NCBI GenBank assembly: GCA_033765345.1
Contig: JANRIC010000136.1
Span: 4,576 to 68,575 of the forward strand
DNA from: JANRIC01 sp033765345
GTDB taxonomy: Bacteria; Bacteroidota; Bacteroidia; Cytophagales; Microscillaceae
DNA length: 64,000 bases
Reading direction: 5' to 3'
The notes under the pieces were generated by a model, which searched no databases, was not told the DNA's origin, and saw only the letters and a program-made list of their open reading frames with translations. Of this stretch, positions 8,378 to 17,815 are shown one piece after another (position 1 is the stretch's first letter; each line of letters starts with the position of its first letter). The position numbers and the translations under genes were made by a program.

Positions 8378-11300
8378 TTAATAAAATTTGCGCCAAGCCC
8401 AGAAGATTCCGACTCCCAATATGGCTGCTAACAGAGCATAAAAAAGATAAGACCAGGAGTTTTGCTGTGATTGCAAGGGCAGATCATCCCCTACCAGTAC
8501 AAAAGCCGCCCAAAAATGAGGGGCTAATTGATGGGCTGTACCCTTAGCCTGTAAATAGCTTAGTTTGGCTTTTTGCAGTGCCAGGTCTTTGTCCATGCCT
8601 GCTTTGAGATTTTTTAAAAATAATTGTATTAATTTGGACGTACTTTCATCATCCACAGCCCAATAACTCATGACTAAGTTTTGAGTGCCTGCCAGTTTGA
8701 AAGCCCGCCCGATACTCAAAATCCCCTCTCCCCGGCTTAATTTACCTATGCCAGTCTCGCAAGCACTCAGAATAACCATCTCTGCAGGGATTTGCATATT
8801 GTATAGCTCATACGCATACAACAAGGGGCTTTCTCCTGAAACGGTTTTTGTGCCGCGTTTTTGGCTCGTAGACACTTTACCGAAGACCAAACAAGATTGA
8901 TCAGGCAGCGAATCATTGACCAAACCGTGCATGGATAGATGCAGAATACCTTTACAATTTTCGGCATAGCGCAAGAAGTTGGCTTTGGTGGCTTCTGCCC
9001 CTACAAAACTTTGCCCTGCGAATAATTTGGACGAATAGGTAATTTCTGTGCGGTTATGCTTTAATTCTCCAGTACTTCTTTTGGAAAGCGGAAATTCTTC
9101 AGAAAAACTTCTTTTGGAACCCAAAAAGTCATTGTTTTCATATTGAGGGGCAAAACCTAGGTACTGATTGGATGCTTTTGAGCTAGTTGAATGCTGAGAT
9201 TTGTCCAAAAGTAAAGTAATGGAATACTCATAGCGTAGGGCAAAACGATGGAGCAGATAGGGCAAATCTACAAAATTAATCGGCTTAGATGCAGGGCTGG
9301 CTTCTGTGTGTAAGACCTCAAAAGGCAAATAACACAATAAGCCGTCAGGGATGATGACCAGTTTTTGGATAGATTTTTTGTGCTGTGTTAGGAAAGGAGC
9401 AAGCAGATTTTGGTAGTTTGTATAGGCAAGTTGATTGTATTGTACAAAAGCGTCTTGAGAGCCGATTTTTTTCTCGTCTTTGATGTGGCTAATCAGTTGG
9501 CTAAGGTCGTTTTCTAGTTCATCTGTCCGGGGGATTTGCCGAATAATCAATTGTTTTGAATCAATTCCCATTCCATAGATATGCTTTTCTCCAAATAAAT
9601 AACTCACAATCTGGGTAGGATCGGCTGATAATTTTTGTTGTGCTTCTTGCAAACTCAGCACTTTTGTTTGGTGCTTAAAGGAATAATACGCCGGATAATT
9701 TTTTTTGAGAGCCTCTACAAACTGCTCATAATTGCTTTCTGTTTTCAGTAATTTGCTGAGAAGTTCGGATTTTTCGTTTTCTTTTTCAGTATCATAGATT
9801 TTGTTTTTGAGGAGATAGATTTCACCCAAGTATAATTTTTCACGCTCGGTCAGGCTGTCGGGCAGCAGGTGATTGGATTGGCTAGCCCATTTTTGATGGG
9901 ATTCCAGCAATACAGCACTACGGCTTTTTTCAAACAAGTAAAATATTTCGGCGTGGACGGCTTCCTGATTTTTTTGAAGGCTTTTGATAGCCAGTGCATT
10001 CGAGAGAGCCTGCTCGTACAAGCCGTAAAATCGTTCGCTTAGTAATTCGGAATGTTCCTTGAGGTTGAAGTTTTGCCGGATTTGGTCTACCAGTTCGGTA
10101 GCCAGGTGATAGGTTTTTTGGGCTGTTTGTAATTTTTGTAGATTGGGTTGTTTTTGCGTAGCCCACAGTTGGTAAGCCTGTGCTTTGAGTACAAGAATTT
10201 GGAGTAAATCTTTGTTCCAAAAAACATTTTTTAGGTTGGGATTTAAAGCCAGATTATGCTTGTATTGAAAAGTTGAATCCAGTTGCGTGATGGCTTTTTG
10301 GTAGTGTTGAATGGCTTTTTCGTAAGATTTTTGGGCAGCATACACTTCACCGATTTTTTGGAGTGCCAGTGCTTTGTTGGGATGAACACCAGGGTAAAAC
10401 TCCCGGGCAATTTGGTAAGCACTGTCATAAGCCTGGATGGCTTGGGGGTATTTTTGGGCGGCGTGGTGGATGTCGCCGGCGGAGAGATTATACCTGATTT
10501 GATGTAGTTTATTTTTCAAGAATGGTTTTCCTTTTTCTAGGTAATAATAAGCACTGTCGTATTGGTTGGACTCTTTGTACAAAGAAGCTAGATTTGTGTA
10601 TTGGGTAGATAATAAATTAAAAAGTTTTTTATCAGGCTTGTTATTGGAAAGCAAAATATCTCGATGATTACTCAAAACAGAAAGTCCTTTTTTTGCATAT
10701 TCTTTCGCACGAGTGAAGTATTCATTGTTCTTCTCCATCTGAAATTTTAACTGGAATATTTCACCTATACTGCCAAGCTTTAATGCATACTCATAGTCAG
10801 AATTGAATACATCATCATAAACATCAGATTTTTGAGGAAGGTATAAAATAGATGAAGAATATTGTTGAAGGGCTTCATCATACCTTTCTAATTTGACAAG
10901 TGCTTTGGCAATAGCATCATGAAGGTTAGATTTTTCCAAAGAGTCTTTTGCGATTTTTAATGATAGGCGTTGTCTATGTGTAGCTAAACAGGCTTCAAAG
11001 TCTCCTAAACTGGATTCTAAAAAAGCTTTATTATACAATAAATTATATTTAGTCTCTTCTGCCTTCTTTTTGTCAAGTTTTTTAGCAAGTTTATTTAGTT
11101 CCAGAAAACCTAGCTCAACGGTCTGTCTAATTATTTCCAAGTCACTATGCCACATAGCAGCATAACCTTTGAATATGATAATATCAAAATATTGTTTCCA
11201 TCGATGATTTTCTTGGGCAAATTGCATCAAGGTATCAAAAGATCGAGTCGTTTTTTTGTAATCATCATAAAATATGGTTTTTTCAATCTCAGTTATTGCA

Positions 11301-11440
11301 CTATCAATAAGTTGATCCGGAGGGTGATTCGCCTTAATTTGTGCATTGCCGAAGTCCCACGAAGTGCAGTAATAGAGAGAGAAACACATCAATAAACATA
11401 TCCAAAAAAAATTTAGTCCAAAAAAAAATTTAGTACACAT
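8378..11440 (-). CDS. TPR protein with C-terminal CHAT (caspase-like) protease domain
   Basis: The 1020-residue protein has an N-terminal hydrophobic segment (residues about 8-26). A long array of tetratricopeptide repeats follows (clear units around 180-400, e.g. YPQAIQAYDSAYQIA and SYEKAIQHYQKAIT), then a helical linker and a CHAT domain (about 700-985). The catalytic pair is present: His838 in LSMHGLVND and Cys894 in LSACETGIGKL, followed by the conserved GEGILSIGRAFKLAGT. A single transmembrane helix ends the protein (YLFYALLAAILGVGIFWAW). CHAT proteins are caspase-related cysteine proteases, several of which act in regulated proteolysis or defence. A small lipoprotein gene lies just upstream on the same strand, and a divergent anti-sigma/sigma pair lies beyond it, suggesting membrane-associated signalling. 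The substrate is unknown. Confidence 0.88.
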   Translation of the reverse strand: MCTKFFFGLNFFWICLLMCFSLYYCTSWDFGNAQIKANHPPDQLIDSAITEIEKTIFYDDYKKTTRSFDTLMQFAQENHRWKQYFDIIIFKGYAAMWHSDLEIIRQTVELGFLELNKLAKKLDKKKAEETKYNLLYNKAFLESSLGDFEACLATHRQRLSLKIAKDSLEKSNLHDAIAKALVKLERYDEALQQYSSSILYLPQKSDVYDDVFNSDYEYALKLGSIGEIFQLKFQMEKNNEYFTRAKEYAKKGLSVLSNHRDILLSNNKPDKKLFNLLSTQYTNLASLYKESNQYDSAYYYLEKGKPFLKNKLHQIRYNLSAGDIHHAAQKYPQAIQAYDSAYQIAREFYPGVHPNKALALQKIGEVYAAQKSYEKAIQHYQKAITQLDSTFQYKHNLALNPNLKNVFWNKDLLQILVLKAQAYQLWATQKQPNLQKLQTAQKTYHLATELVDQIRQNFNLKEHSELLSERFYGLYEQALSNALAIKSLQKNQEAVHAEIFYLFEKSRSAVLLESHQKWASQSNHLLPDSLTEREKLYLGEIYLLKNKIYDTEKENEKSELLSKLLKTESNYEQFVEALKKNYPAYYSFKHQTKVLSLQEAQQKLSADPTQIVSYLFGEKHIYGMGIDSKQLIIRQIPRTDELENDLSQLISHIKDEKKIGSQDAFVQYNQLAYTNYQNLLAPFLTQHKKSIQKLVIIPDGLLCYLPFEVLHTEASPASKPINFVDLPYLLHRFALRYEYSITLLLDKSQHSTSSKASNQYLGFAPQYENNDFLGSKRSFSEEFPLSKRSTGELKHNRTEITYSSKLFAGQSFVGAEATKANFLRYAENCKGILHLSMHGLVNDSLPDQSCLVFGKVSTSQKRGTKTVSGESPLLYAYELYNMQIPAEMVILSACETGIGKLSRGEGILSIGRAFKLAGTQNLVMSYWAVDDESTSKLIQLFLKNLKAGMDKDLALQKAKLSYLQAKGTAHQLAPHFWAAFVLVGDDLPLQSQQNSWSYLFYALLAAILGVGIFWAWRKFY

Positions 11441-11520
11441 ACGCTCTGTTGTTTGAAGATTTAAAATTTAATTCGTCTCTTTTAGCTGGTAACTAAAATT
11501 AATTCACAATAAACACATAA

Positions 11521-11568
11521 AATAAGAAATAGTCAATCATTTATTAAATGATTAACTATTTTCTTATT
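11521..11568 (-). terminator. Long AT-rich hairpin between lipoprotein and CHAT genes
   Basis: An almost perfect inverted repeat (AATAAGAAATAGT-C-AATCATTT with AAATGATT-A-ACTATTTTCTTATT) lies 31 bp past the stop of the lipoprotein gene at 11600. It can terminate that gene's transcript before the CHAT gene, although its AT-rich stem is weak. Confidence 0.55.
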
Positions 11569-11599
11569 AAAAAACATTGATTACTGGATAACTATGTAT

Positions 11600-12100
11600 T
11601 TAATTTTGCGGCTGTTCAAAATAATTGGCAATAACTGTTTTCTCTATATTTTCCATATTAAAATTAATTTGGACATCATATTTACCCACTGCAATATCTT
11701 GTGAGTTTAATTTGAAGGCAATAGAGACAAAGTTTCCTAATCTTGGGTTAGAATAGAACTTACTATTAGCTTTATCTATAACTCCTATTATTTCACCTGT
11801 TTTACTGATGATAGAAACTTCTACATTCTCGAGCGAAGTTGAAGGAGCTTCAACCAGTATTCTAATACGTGATAAATACTTAATATCAATAGGCGGCTCA
11901 CAAGGACCTCCACAGTCTTTAGGTGGTCTTATTATATAAGATACAAAACAAGGATTGCGTCCATTGTTTTTACAATCGATTGCCTGCTGCATGTATTTTA
12001 CAGGTGAGCAACTGGAATTAAAAATCAATAAAATAAATCCCACAAGATAAAATAGCAAAATCCAAGTTTTCCTTTGAATAGTTTGTGTTGACATATACAT
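11600..12100 (-). CDS. Small putative lipoprotein of unknown function
   Basis: The 166-residue protein has a hydrophobic N-terminus (ILLFYLVGFILLIF) leading to NSSC, a plausible if weak lipobox cysteine. The mature part is rich in beta-type sequence with a cysteine cluster (CKNNGRNPCFV...CGGPCEPP) and a segment VEVSIISKTGEIIGVID that resembles an immunoglobulin-like or carboxypeptidase-regulatory beta sandwich. No family is recognised. It lies between the CHAT gene (same strand) and a divergent anti-sigma/sigma pair, and may be a sensory or accessory partner of that cluster. A start two codons later (Met3) is equally possible. Confidence 0.6.
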   Translation of the reverse strand: MYMSTQTIQRKTWILLFYLVGFILLIFNSSCSPVKYMQQAIDCKNNGRNPCFVSYIIRPPKDCGGPCEPPIDIKYLSRIRILVEAPSTSLENVEVSIISKTGEIIGVIDKANSKFYSNPRLGNFVSIAFKLNSQDIAVGKYDVQINFNMENIEKTVIANYFEQPQN

Positions 12101-12285
12101 TTAAAATAATTAAGGTTGAAATAAAAACTTTGTAATTTTTGAATTTATTGATTGGTCGTAAAAACTTTAAAAAGGTAAATAAAATTTTCCTTTGTTTACT
12201 TATTTTTACGCATATACGACTAATACACAAATATCTCTCCGAGTGGAGTAGATTAGCTCCAAAAGCTTGTGAAATGCCTATAAAT

Positions 12286-13020
12286 ATGCGTGAAATAACG
12301 ATTGATAAGTACCTACGCAATCTCTTGAGTGAAGAAGAAAAAAGATTGTTTGAGCAGGAATTAAAAAACGACCCGGCACTGATGGAAGAATTTACTAAAT
12401 ATCAAAAAGCTTATCAGGCACTTTTGTTGGGGAATGAAAGAACACTTCGGCTCAAGATGCAACAATGGAAAGAAGAACTCGCTCCCCCCGCAGACCGCGT
12501 ACACGCCAGAAATATCTACCTTTATCTAGCCGCCGGGCTTGTTGCTGCCTGCATTTTGTTGCTGATCATATTTTTCCCACAGACAAAAACCCCTGATACC
12601 CTTTTTAAAGAAAATTTTACTGCCCTGAATATCTCCTCTTCAAGAAGTTTGCCCCCTAACCAAGATTCACCGCTTTCTAAAATGGCTGAACGCTACAACC
12701 GTAAAAATTATGAAACCCTTCTTCGGGAATATCATTCATTGGGCAAAGATTCGGACATCTACACAAAAGATATGGCTTCGCTGTATTTAGGAGTGTCATA
12801 CTTGCACCTGAATAAAAGCACCCAGGCTGTCAGGTATCTAAAAAATGTTTCCAATCAATCTGACCCCGAATTATACGTACACGCCCAATGGTATCTGGCT
12901 TTGGCACAGCTACAGAGTAATCAAATACAAGCAGCCAAAACATCTTTTCAAAAGATCACACAGGATACACGACACTTGTATTACCCCAAAGCCCGCAAGA
13001 TTCTGAATGACTTGCCCTGA
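12286..13020 (+). CDS. Membrane anti-sigma-like protein with periplasmic TPR
   Basis: The N-terminal about 70 residues (REITIDKYLRNLLSEEEKRLFEQELKNDP) resemble the cytoplasmic helical anti-sigma domain that sits just inside the membrane. One transmembrane helix follows (YLYLAAGLVAACILLLIIFF), then a periplasmic region with TPR-type helices (ASLYLGVSYLHLNKSTQAVR and AQWYLALAQLQSNQIQAA). It precedes an ECF sigma gene by 78 bp on the same strand, the usual order for such pairs in this phylum. Start choice: ATG at 12286 gives the conserved-looking MREITIDKYL; ATG at 12274 adds four residues. The longer frame from a TTG at 12139 is unlikely. No zinc-binding HxxxCxxC is present. The anti-sigma role is inferred from topology and context. 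Confidence 0.65.
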   Translation: MREITIDKYLRNLLSEEEKRLFEQELKNDPALMEEFTKYQKAYQALLLGNERTLRLKMQQWKEELAPPADRVHARNIYLYLAAGLVAACILLLIIFFPQTKTPDTLFKENFTALNISSSRSLPPNQDSPLSKMAERYNRKNYETLLREYHSLGKDSDIYTKDMASLYLGVSYLHLNKSTQAVRYLKNVSNQSDPELYVHAQWYLALAQLQSNQIQAAKTSFQKITQDTRHLYYPKARKILNDLP

Positions 13021-13098
13021 AAATTTTGTTTTAAAAAAACTAAAAATTGACTTTTAGACACAATTTACGAATCTTTGGCAGCACCAAATCAAACAAGG

Positions 13099-13656
13099 AT
13101 GTCAAAAGAATTTAAAAACGATGCCTATCTCGTGGCTTGCATTCAGAAAGGCGGTCTGGATCGTGAAAACGCGCTCAAATACTGCTATAAAACTTATTTC
13201 AAATTCCAGCGACAAATGTTTGGAGCTTTTTCAAAAAAACTTTCCAGCGAAGACATAGAAGAAGCCTTTCACGATGCGATAGTAGCATTTCGAGACCAAA
13301 TAATCCACCAAAAATTCGGCGGTAATTCAAAACTAGAAACCTTTTTTTACAGCATTTTTAAGTTTAAATGTATTGACACCCTCAGAAAAATCTCCAAAGA
13401 CCCCGATAAACTGGATCAACCCTTTGACCCCGTCAATCCTCTGGATGATACCCTCACATCATTGATTCGGGAAGAGGACAAAGCCATATTGCTGGCGGCT
13501 CTGGATCGCCTCAAGGAGCTTTGCAAAAAAGTCCTGCTTTTGTGGAATGACGGCTACTCGATGGAAGAAATCGCCCGCCAGACCAGGTTAAAAAACGCCA
13601 ATACTGCCAAAGCAAAAAAAAGCCAATGCTTTAACGAACTTAAAAGTATGTTTTAA
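13099..13656 (+). CDS. RNA polymerase sigma factor, ECF-like sigma-70 family
   Basis: The 185-residue protein has a sigma-2 region (about 20-105, with KLSSEDIEEAFHDAIVAFRD and SIFKFKCIDTLRK) and a C-terminal sigma-4 helix-turn-helix (about 135-185, LKELCKKVLLLWNDGYSMEEIA followed by KNANTAKAKKSQCFNEL). These are the regions that bind the -10 and -35 promoter elements. ATG at 13099 is preferred over the TTG at 13075 that would add eight residues. It follows a membrane anti-sigma-like gene and faces the CHAT/lipoprotein genes across a divergent promoter region, which makes those genes candidate targets. Its end converges on ruvB 31 bp away. Confidence 0.85.
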   Translation: MSKEFKNDAYLVACIQKGGLDRENALKYCYKTYFKFQRQMFGAFSKKLSSEDIEEAFHDAIVAFRDQIIHQKFGGNSKLETFFYSIFKFKCIDTLRKISKDPDKLDQPFDPVNPLDDTLTSLIREEDKAILLAALDRLKELCKKVLLLWNDGYSMEEIARQTRLKNANTAKAKKSQCFNELKSMF

Positions 13657-13687
13657 ATACCCTTCAAAACAAGACAATTTTCAAATT

Positions 13688-14710
13688 TCAATCAAACAAT
13701 GTCTTATTCTTACCAGGAGTCATTCCTAAGTGTTTGTAAGCTTTTTCGGTGGCTTCACGCCCACGAGAGGTTCTTTTGATGAATCCTTCCTTGATCAAAA
13801 AAGGCTCATACACTTCCTCGATCGTTTCGGCTTCTTCGCCGCAAGCCGTGGCAATGGTCGTGAGTCCTACGGGGCCTCCTTTAAACTTCTCGATGATGGT
13901 CATCAGGATACGATTATCCATTTCATCCAATCCGTAGTCGTCTACTTCCAGGGCATCGAGTGCCATTTGAGCTATGGCCATCGTGATCTCACCCTTGCCT
14001 TTGACCTGGGCAAAATCACGGGTTCTACGCAGCAAATTATTGGCAATTCGTGGAGTTCCTCTGCTTCGGCGGGCAATTTCCATAGCCGCTTGGTCGGCAA
14101 TGGGTGTATTTAAAATAGCGCACGAACGCTTAATGATCGAGGCCAGCAATTCGGCGTCGTAGTATTCTAACCTGGCTTTGATGCCGAAGCGCGCCCGAAG
14201 CGGTGAAGTGAGCAAGCCCGAACGGGTCGTGGCACCAATCAGCGTAAAAGGATTTAAGGTAATCTGAATGGTACGGGCATTGGGTCCGGAGTCGAGCATA
14301 ATGTCAATTTTATAATCTTCCATGGCCGAATACAGATATTCTTCCACCACAGGATTGAGGCGATGAATTTCATCGATAAAAAGCACGTCATTGGTCTCCA
14401 GATTGGTGAGTAAGCCTGCCAAGTCGCTGGGTTTGTCCAATACGGGTCCCGAAGTGGTTTTCATGGTTGCCTGAAGTTCATTGGCAATGATGTTGGAGAG
14501 GGTCGTTTTGCCCAGCCCCGGAGGCCCGTGTAGAAGTACGTGATCGAGGGCTTCTCCCCTTTGTTTGGCGGCAAGTACAAACACTTTGAGGTTGGCCACA
14601 ATCTTGTCTTGCCCTGCAAAATCACCAAAAGAAAGCGGTCGGAGGGCTTTCTCGATGACCTGCTCTGCTTCCGATAAAAACTCTTTATCCCCTTTGAGGT
14701 ATTCTTTCAT
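13688..14710 (-). CDS. ruvB: Holliday junction branch migration DNA helicase RuvB
   Basis: This 340-residue AAA+ ATPase is the motor of the RuvABC complex that drives branch migration of Holliday junctions during recombinational repair. Visible motifs are Walker A GPPGLGKTTLS, Walker B LFIDEIH, the sensor region GATTRSGLL and the arginine-finger region SPLRARFGI. The C-terminal winged helix ends with FIKRTSRGREATEKAYKHLG, typical of the family. Length is standard. It is convergent with the sigma gene and divergent from apbE. RuvA and RuvC are not in the window, as is common in Bacteroidota, where the genes are scattered. Confidence 0.97.
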   Translation of the reverse strand: MKEYLKGDKEFLSEAEQVIEKALRPLSFGDFAGQDKIVANLKVFVLAAKQRGEALDHVLLHGPPGLGKTTLSNIIANELQATMKTTSGPVLDKPSDLAGLLTNLETNDVLFIDEIHRLNPVVEEYLYSAMEDYKIDIMLDSGPNARTIQITLNPFTLIGATTRSGLLTSPLRARFGIKARLEYYDAELLASIIKRSCAILNTPIADQAAMEIARRSRGTPRIANNLLRRTRDFAQVKGKGEITMAIAQMALDALEVDDYGLDEMDNRILMTIIEKFKGGPVGLTTIATACGEEAETIEEVYEPFLIKEGFIKRTSRGREATEKAYKHLGMTPGKNKTLFD

Positions 14711-14817
14711 ATAATTCTTAGAAAATATAAAGGTTAAAAATAATAAATTTTCGGGATATTCTGGGTCTAAGTCTGAATTTTCCGCTAATTTTGATTTGTC
14801 AAATTTGAGTACAAACT

Positions 14818-15879
14818 ATGAATAATCTCCAAAAAAACGCTGTTTATTCACTTGTATTAATTGTGGTATTTGCAAGTGTTTATTTATACCGACAATCGCA
14901 AAGCCCCTCCAAACCCAGCAAAAACACTGAGGCTGAGAAAAAAGAAGTTTTTATCGAAGGTACCACTTTTGGTGTTGTTACTTATCACATCAAGTACCTC
15001 GACGAAAAGCAGCAGAACTATAAAAAAGAGATCGATTCTATCCTTCAGGATTTTAATCAAGCTTTCTCAACGTATATTCCCGATTCTGAAATTTCTCAAT
15101 TCAATCAATCCGACTCTCTCGTGTTTCAATCTCCGCTTTGGTATCGGGTACTGGCAAAAGGCAAAGAAGTATACGAAGCCAGCGAAGGGGCATTTGACCC
15201 TACGCTAGCACCGATTATTGAAGTTTGGGGCTTTGGTGTGGGTAAAATTGAAAAAATCCCCGATCAAAAGACTGTTGATTCGCTCAAAAAATTCGTGGGT
15301 ATGGATAAAATCAACTTTGATAAAAAAATACTCCGAAAAGATATGCCTCAAATGAGCCTGAATTTTAATGCCATCAATCAGGGTTATGCCGTAGACGTAG
15401 TGTCCGAATTTTTGCAATCCAAAGGCATTGAAAACTATCTGGTTGAGATTGGCCGTGAAATGGCCGCTAAAGGCAAAAACGCCGAAGGTAAAAGCTGGCT
15501 GATTGGCATTGTGAACCCCAAATACAAAGAACCAGGACAAGATCCGATGGGCGGAAAAGTGCGTTTGGAAGACCGAGCTTTGTCTACTTCGGGCAATTAC
15601 GAGAGTTTTTATGTCAAAAACGGTAAAAAATACGCCCATATCATTGATCCCAAAACAGGCTATCCCGTAGAACATTCCCTGCTTAGTGCGTCGGTATTTG
15701 CCCCAGATTGTATTACTGCGGATGCCTTTGCTACGGCTTTTATGGTGCTTGGCAAGGATAAGACCCTGGAGATTGTGGCTAAAAATAAAAATCTGGACGT
15801 ATTTCTGATTTACAGCGATGAAAAAGGAAACTTGCAGAAGTTTGCCAGCGAAGGCATCAAGGATTATTTTGAAAAATAA
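14818..15879 (+). CDS. apbE: FAD:protein FMN transferase (ApbE)
   Basis: The 353-residue enzyme attaches FMN covalently to threonine residues of membrane flavoproteins such as the Na+-translocating NADH:quinone reductase subunits NqrB/NqrC. The N-terminus is a membrane anchor or signal sequence (YSLVLIVVFASVYLY), placing it on the periplasmic side. Family motifs are present: FDPTLAPIIEVWGFG, the FAD-binding loop around LVEIGREMAAKG, HIIDPKTGYPV (His274) and the Mg-binding TADAFATAFMVLG. A candidate -7 promoter element TAATTTTG lies at 14786-14793. In Bacteroidota apbE often follows nqr genes; here it stands alone next to ruvB. Confidence 0.95.
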   Translation: MNNLQKNAVYSLVLIVVFASVYLYRQSQSPSKPSKNTEAEKKEVFIEGTTFGVVTYHIKYLDEKQQNYKKEIDSILQDFNQAFSTYIPDSEISQFNQSDSLVFQSPLWYRVLAKGKEVYEASEGAFDPTLAPIIEVWGFGVGKIEKIPDQKTVDSLKKFVGMDKINFDKKILRKDMPQMSLNFNAINQGYAVDVVSEFLQSKGIENYLVEIGREMAAKGKNAEGKSWLIGIVNPKYKEPGQDPMGGKVRLEDRALSTSGNYESFYVKNGKKYAHIIDPKTGYPVEHSLLSASVFAPDCITADAFATAFMVLGKDKTLEIVAKNKNLDVFLIYSDEKGNLQKFASEGIKDYFEK

Positions 15880-15954
15880 GTAAAAAATCTTCTTTGTGCC
15901 TGCTAAAAACACGTACTTTGTGTATGAGTTGCATAATAACCAAGAAAAAACCCA

Positions 15955-16719
15955 TTGGAAAATTCACTAAAAAATAAACCCGAACTATCTCAAAAAGAAT
16001 GGTTTAACGATTGGTTTGACACCCCTTTTTATCACATTCTTTATAAAAATCGTGATTTTGGAGAAGCTCGACTTTTTATAGATAAACTGGCAGACTTTTT
16101 ACAGTTTCGGACTCACCACAAAATCCTGGATTTGGCCTGTGGGCGAGGCCGCCACGCTATTTACCTGAACCAAAAAGGTTTACACGTAGTAGGGATTGAC
16201 CTTTCTACGACCAATATTGCATACGCCCGTCAGTTTGAAAATGAGCGACTTCGTTTTTTTGTACACGATATGCGCGAGGTCTTCGAGGAGTGCTGCTTCG
16301 ATTTTATTGTCAATCTTTTTACCAGTTTTGGATATTTTGAAACAGACGAGGAGGACTTAAAAGTGATTCAGGCAGCTACCTACAATCTAAAATCCAGGGG
16401 AAAATTCCTGATAGATTTCCTTAATCCTGATAAAATTATTCATCAGATCCGCCCCCAGGAAATTAAAGTGATCAACGATATTGAGTTTCACATTCAAAAA
16501 TCTTATCAAAATGGCTTTATCCTCAAAACCATCGACTTTGAGTACAAAGGCAAAAAATACCACTATCAGGAGCGGGTCAAATCTATTGATTTGGCAAAAT
16601 TTCAATCCTATTTTGAACAAACACAACTGAACATAATCCACATTTTTGGCAATTATCAGCTTGACAAGTTCCAGCCCAACGAATCGGACAGGATGATTTT
16701 TGTACTTGAGAAAAGATAA
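15955..16719 (+). CDS. Class I SAM-dependent methyltransferase
   Basis: The 254-residue protein has a Rossmann-type methyltransferase domain with motif I LDLACGRGRHAIYL (residues 58-71), the acidic end of strand 2 VVGIDLS, and a motif IV-like FDFIVNLFTSFGYF. The N-terminal EWFNDWFDTPFYHILYKNRD is typical of one Bacteroidota subgroup, which supports translation from the TTG at 15955; no suitable ATG precedes the conserved region. The substrate is not known. It is 9 bp upstream of the next membrane-protein gene and probably co-transcribed with it. Confidence 0.85.
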   Translation: MENSLKNKPELSQKEWFNDWFDTPFYHILYKNRDFGEARLFIDKLADFLQFRTHHKILDLACGRGRHAIYLNQKGLHVVGIDLSTTNIAYARQFENERLRFFVHDMREVFEECCFDFIVNLFTSFGYFETDEEDLKVIQAATYNLKSRGKFLIDFLNPDKIIHQIRPQEIKVINDIEFHIQKSYQNGFILKTIDFEYKGKKYHYQERVKSIDLAKFQSYFEQTQLNIIHIFGNYQLDKFQPNESDRMIFVLEKR

Positions 16720-16728
16720 ATTTAAGCG

Positions 16729-17811
16729 ATGGTACAAATCCTAGATGCCTTATTAAGTTCCATATTGCTGCTGACAATCGCCATATTATTGCTCAGTTTT
16801 GCTGGCATTTTATTGGCCGTAGCTCGTCCGTTTCGCTCGGAGATCGCCAACGGCATTTTGTCAGTAATTTCAATAGGATTTGTCTTTGGGATTATTTTCT
16901 GGATGCTAAACGCTCGGTATTATCACGCCTTGGGCAAAGCATCAGAATTTACAGATCTTAAAGTCAATCAAAAATATATTTTCCTGGTTGACAAGCAGTT
17001 CCAGGGAGATTCGGACGGGATGGGGGATAATTTTTTCCGATTATTTACCCTAGATCGTCTTTCAGGCGAACTAATCGGGCGCAGCTTTGCTGGCGAATAT
17101 GGGGAAGAGGGAACAATCGTCATGCTACACGAAGATACTGCTTGGGTAAAAACGGGCAAAGGTTTACTCGGAATCAAAGGCACAAGCAATCAGGTGGTTT
17201 TTTCTGATCAAAAAAAAGCACTCACGCTGCATTTTGAGGAATTCAAGATCGGTATCGATAAAATCAACTATCTTCCAGGAGATAGCTTATTGTCTATCAC
17301 CGCTAAAGACGGCAGAACACACCTGCTTTCCCCCCGCACACAAAAACTTGGGCCTCCCAAAGACTATGAATCAAACCCTGTAGCTACGGCTTTCTTTGCT
17401 AAAGAATTCATAGAACTATCAAAAAACCAAAAAGTCTATCTAAGTAGTTCGTCCAGAAAACAATTCCTGAGCAGTCTTTATACCGCAGAAGCAAAAGTAC
17501 TCAGTCCCCTTGAGTTCCTGGAGGGGTATTTTGTGGCTTTTTCACCGGAAAAACAAATTTTTTTGATCCTTCATTATGAAACTACCGATAAAATTGATTT
17601 CATCCTCAGTGCTTTTTCAAGCCAAAATCTGCAAAAACCCTTGTGGGATATTTACCGGAAAGATTTACAAATCGGTGACTTCTTTAGCAAATCTGAAAGC
17701 ACACTGACTTGTGTGCAAGTGTATGAGAACGAAGTGTATTTCACCATAGACGGTTTTTTGTGCAAAGCTGATTTACAAAAAGGAACAATCATTTGGAAAA
17801 AAAGGCTTTAA
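16729..17811 (+). CDS. Membrane protein of unknown function with possible beta-propeller domain
   Basis: The 360-residue protein has two N-terminal transmembrane helices (about 8-30 and 42-62). A long soluble region follows, with repeated short strands and phrases such as LFTLDRLSGELIGRSF and FLCKADLQKGTIIWKKRL, which resemble PQQ-type or WD-like propeller blades. No family was recognised. It begins 9 bp after the methyltransferase gene, which suggests co-transcription, and ends 4 bp before the convergent oxygenase gene. Confidence 0.6.
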   Translation: MVQILDALLSSILLLTIAILLLSFAGILLAVARPFRSEIANGILSVISIGFVFGIIFWMLNARYYHALGKASEFTDLKVNQKYIFLVDKQFQGDSDGMGDNFFRLFTLDRLSGELIGRSFAGEYGEEGTIVMLHEDTAWVKTGKGLLGIKGTSNQVVFSDQKKALTLHFEEFKIGIDKINYLPGDSLLSITAKDGRTHLLSPRTQKLGPPKDYESNPVATAFFAKEFIELSKNQKVYLSSSSRKQFLSSLYTAEAKVLSPLEFLEGYFVAFSPEKQIFLILHYETTDKIDFILSAFSSQNLQKPLWDIYRKDLQIGDFFSKSESTLTCVQVYENEVYFTIDGFLCKADLQKGTIIWKKRL

Positions 17812-17815
17812 AACA

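Noticed and set aside
15205..15912. Minus-strand open frame of 235 codons
   Set aside because: It is fully antisense to apbE, whose motifs are intact; the composition is not that of a real protein family.
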